Program-made: the position numbers and the translations under genes | NCBI GenBank assembly: GCA_034638255.1 | Contig: JAWPGT010000040.1 | Location: forward strand, 1-64,000 | Source: Coprinus comatus | Taxonomy: Eukaryota; Basidiomycota; Agaricomycetes; Agaricales; Agaricaceae | Reading direction: 5' to 3' | Length of the DNA stretch: 64,000 nt | Shown here: positions 62,619 to 64,000 of the stretch, piece after piece | Layout of the letters: every line of letters begins with the position of its first letter | Position numbering within the stretch: position 1 is the first letter of the stretch | The notes under the pieces: generated by a model | The model's input: the letters and a program-made list of their open reading frames with translations, nothing else | Database searches by the model: none | What the model was told of the DNA's origin: nothing

Positions 62619-64000
62619 TCAGATGGGTTGTGGTGATGTGGTAAATACAAGCAGAGGTGGATGTCACAATTGATGTGTATATGTTGTCACATAATATATA
62701 TGTCGTCCTATACGTGGGGTGCTTAGCTGCCACAAATACACAATATATCTGATACTAACATTGTTGTTTATCAACACCCATGTCCTTTTGTATTATAACA
62801 ACCTGTAATTGGCTATGTTTAAGTTATATATGCGCTTTTTAAAGTCAATCTCCAAGAAAATAACATATAACTTTCAAAGTACTTCACAATGAGCATGAGA
62901 AGCAAAATGAAATGATTTACACGAACTACAAGTCCGCATATTAATGTAAATCAACTCCAGTATGAATCTAGGAGTGAACAGAATCACAAATTCTTCGTTA
63001 AAGTCAGACCAACTTTAACATAACAAAACATATAAAAAGTGTTATGTATATAGTGTAATTTCAGGAAAGCCACCTCTAGAACATGTTAGCTACTATCTTA
63101 CAAAGTATATCTTTCGTTCTGATATAGGTTGGTGATACGGGTACAAGATACCATTGGTAGGTTGTCGGTACAATACTGGAAACGAGAGTGGTATTAGGAT
63201 CATACCTGGAACCAAATGCCGAAAATCAAAATCGCGATACACTCTAGGGCCCAGGCTGAGTTTAATACCCATGGTATGGTAGTCTATTAATATGTGGTTT
63301 CCATCCTGCCAATCTGCCGTGTTCTGGTACAAATTGAGTATTAGTGTGAAAGGTAATTTATTTGTCTATTTTATATTGTAGCGTATACACATTCAATGAG
63401 CAAAAGAATTTATATTCGAACTTAACACTACTGAGAAAGATCTATAAAAATGGTAGCATGGGCATAACTCCATGGAATACCTTCAAATATACAAAATACA
63501 TACCAATAAAAAACTGCTTATTCTGTATCCAATTCTGAAGCAGAGCTGACCGGAGCTGTTGGTAATTGAAGGTATCTACCTCAAGAGTATATTCCTGTGT
63601 ATCCGGTATCTCAGGTTTGCTCTAGTGTTTTATTAAAAATCAATATGATAAAACGGCGGGATGAGGCGGGAGCTGGTAAACTACACGCCCTTACCATATT
63701 AGGACACCCCGCACAGGTCATAATACATTTACTTGACAGTTCCTGTCAACGGTCCTAATCATAGTTGGTTCCTGAGCTTCCTTGGCTTAAGGCAACAACT
63801 TTCTGCTCTGATGAAGTTGAATTTTTTAACATGAAAAGACAATGGAAAGGTCAAAAAACAGCCACAAGAAATCACATTTATCTTTGTACATAAGTAGGCA
63901 TACAAAGATCATAGTCATACCCAACCAAAAGTCCAAGAGATGACAAGAACAAAAAATTATTTACAAAATTACAAGGGAATACGAACTTGCAGGTTCATGG
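62619..64000. other. No recognised gene
   Basis: AT-rich. A minus-strand open frame, 63,093-63,332 (phrase LIDYHTMGIKLSLGPRVYRD), has some protein character but matches nothing I know. The rest shows no repeat or gene. The KDZ element's left end may lie here. Confidence 0.35.

Noticed and set aside
1..64000. CRISPR arrays, bacterial operons, rRNA or tRNA genes
   Set aside because: The sequence is fungal nuclear DNA. The tandem repeats lack unique spacers of constant size, and I saw no tRNA or rRNA signature by eye; a tRNA scan was not possible.

Overview
The window is a transposon-dense stretch of a basidiomycete (Agaricomycete-type) nuclear genome. The support is: short GT-AG introns of about 50-60 bp, DUF6535 and DUF6532 family genes, a KDZ (Kyakuja-Dileera-Zisupton) transposase, a fungal TET/JBP-type dioxygenase, and several chromodomain-bearing Ty3/Gypsy elements. 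Only one gene looks like core housekeeping machinery, condensin subunit CND1 at 13.4-18.7 kb on the minus strand. Almost everything else is mobile DNA, mobile-DNA wreckage or duplicated gene pieces.

Layout. 1-2.6 kb: the 3' part of a DUF6535 gene (copy A). 4.0-13.0 kb: a complete 8.9-kb Ty3/Gypsy chromovirus, minus strand, here called Gypsy-A, with a perfect 5-bp target duplication. 13.4-22.5 kb: CND1 followed by DUF6535 copy B. 22.8-25.1 kb: a broken hAT transposase carrying a 350-bp solo LTR. 25.5-34.7 kb: a DUF6532-like gene split by a Gypsy-A-type LTR, which is itself split by a second chromovirus, Gypsy-B (26,040-34,301, plus strand, identical-looking 635-bp LTRs). 34.7-38.7 kb: a two-gene cassette on the minus strand, a TET/JBP dioxygenase plus a gene of unknown function. 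38.9-40.4 kb: an intron-containing acetyl-CoA carboxylase fragment. 40.5-42.5 kb: a 2-kb element with inverted ends and a roughly 170-bp tandem array. 42.5-51.7 kb: a nest of a truncated Gypsy-B, a third chromovirus (Gypsy-C), LTR fragments and a dead Copia element. 51.7-56.5 kb: a segmental duplication of the CND1 5' end plus DUF6535 (copy C). 57-59 kb: AT-rich repeats with a 48-bp perfect palindrome and a minisatellite. 59.1-62.6 kb: an apparently full KDZ transposase gene on the minus strand. 62.7-64 kb: nothing recognisable.

The most interesting signal lies in the two chromoviruses. Gypsy-A and Gypsy-B differ in sequence but share an unusual plan. (1) Each has a primer-binding site starting 2 nt inside the 5' LTR, complementary to LTR sequence beginning 35 nt after the TATA box, so both look Tf1-like and self-priming. 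(2) About 1.25-1.3 kb from that inferred RNA start contains no ATG in any sense frame. The 3' part of this stretch is a 169-221 codon in-frame extension of Gag that has no AUG. (3) pol lies in the -1 frame relative to the end of gag. (4) An extra ORF region starts on top of the pol stop codon, sits in the env position, and encodes a protein with two tandem CCHC zinc knuckles overlapped by a second long reading frame. I know of no described fungal element with this combination, but I could not search for one.

The sequence also records a readable insertion history. Several interrupted genes regain their reading frame when an insertion and one target-site copy are removed in the mind, which fixes insertion boundaries and order. 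A TET/JBP dioxygenase lying among transposons with CGA-to-TGA type stop codons suggests that cytosine methylation is relevant here, but that link is inference.
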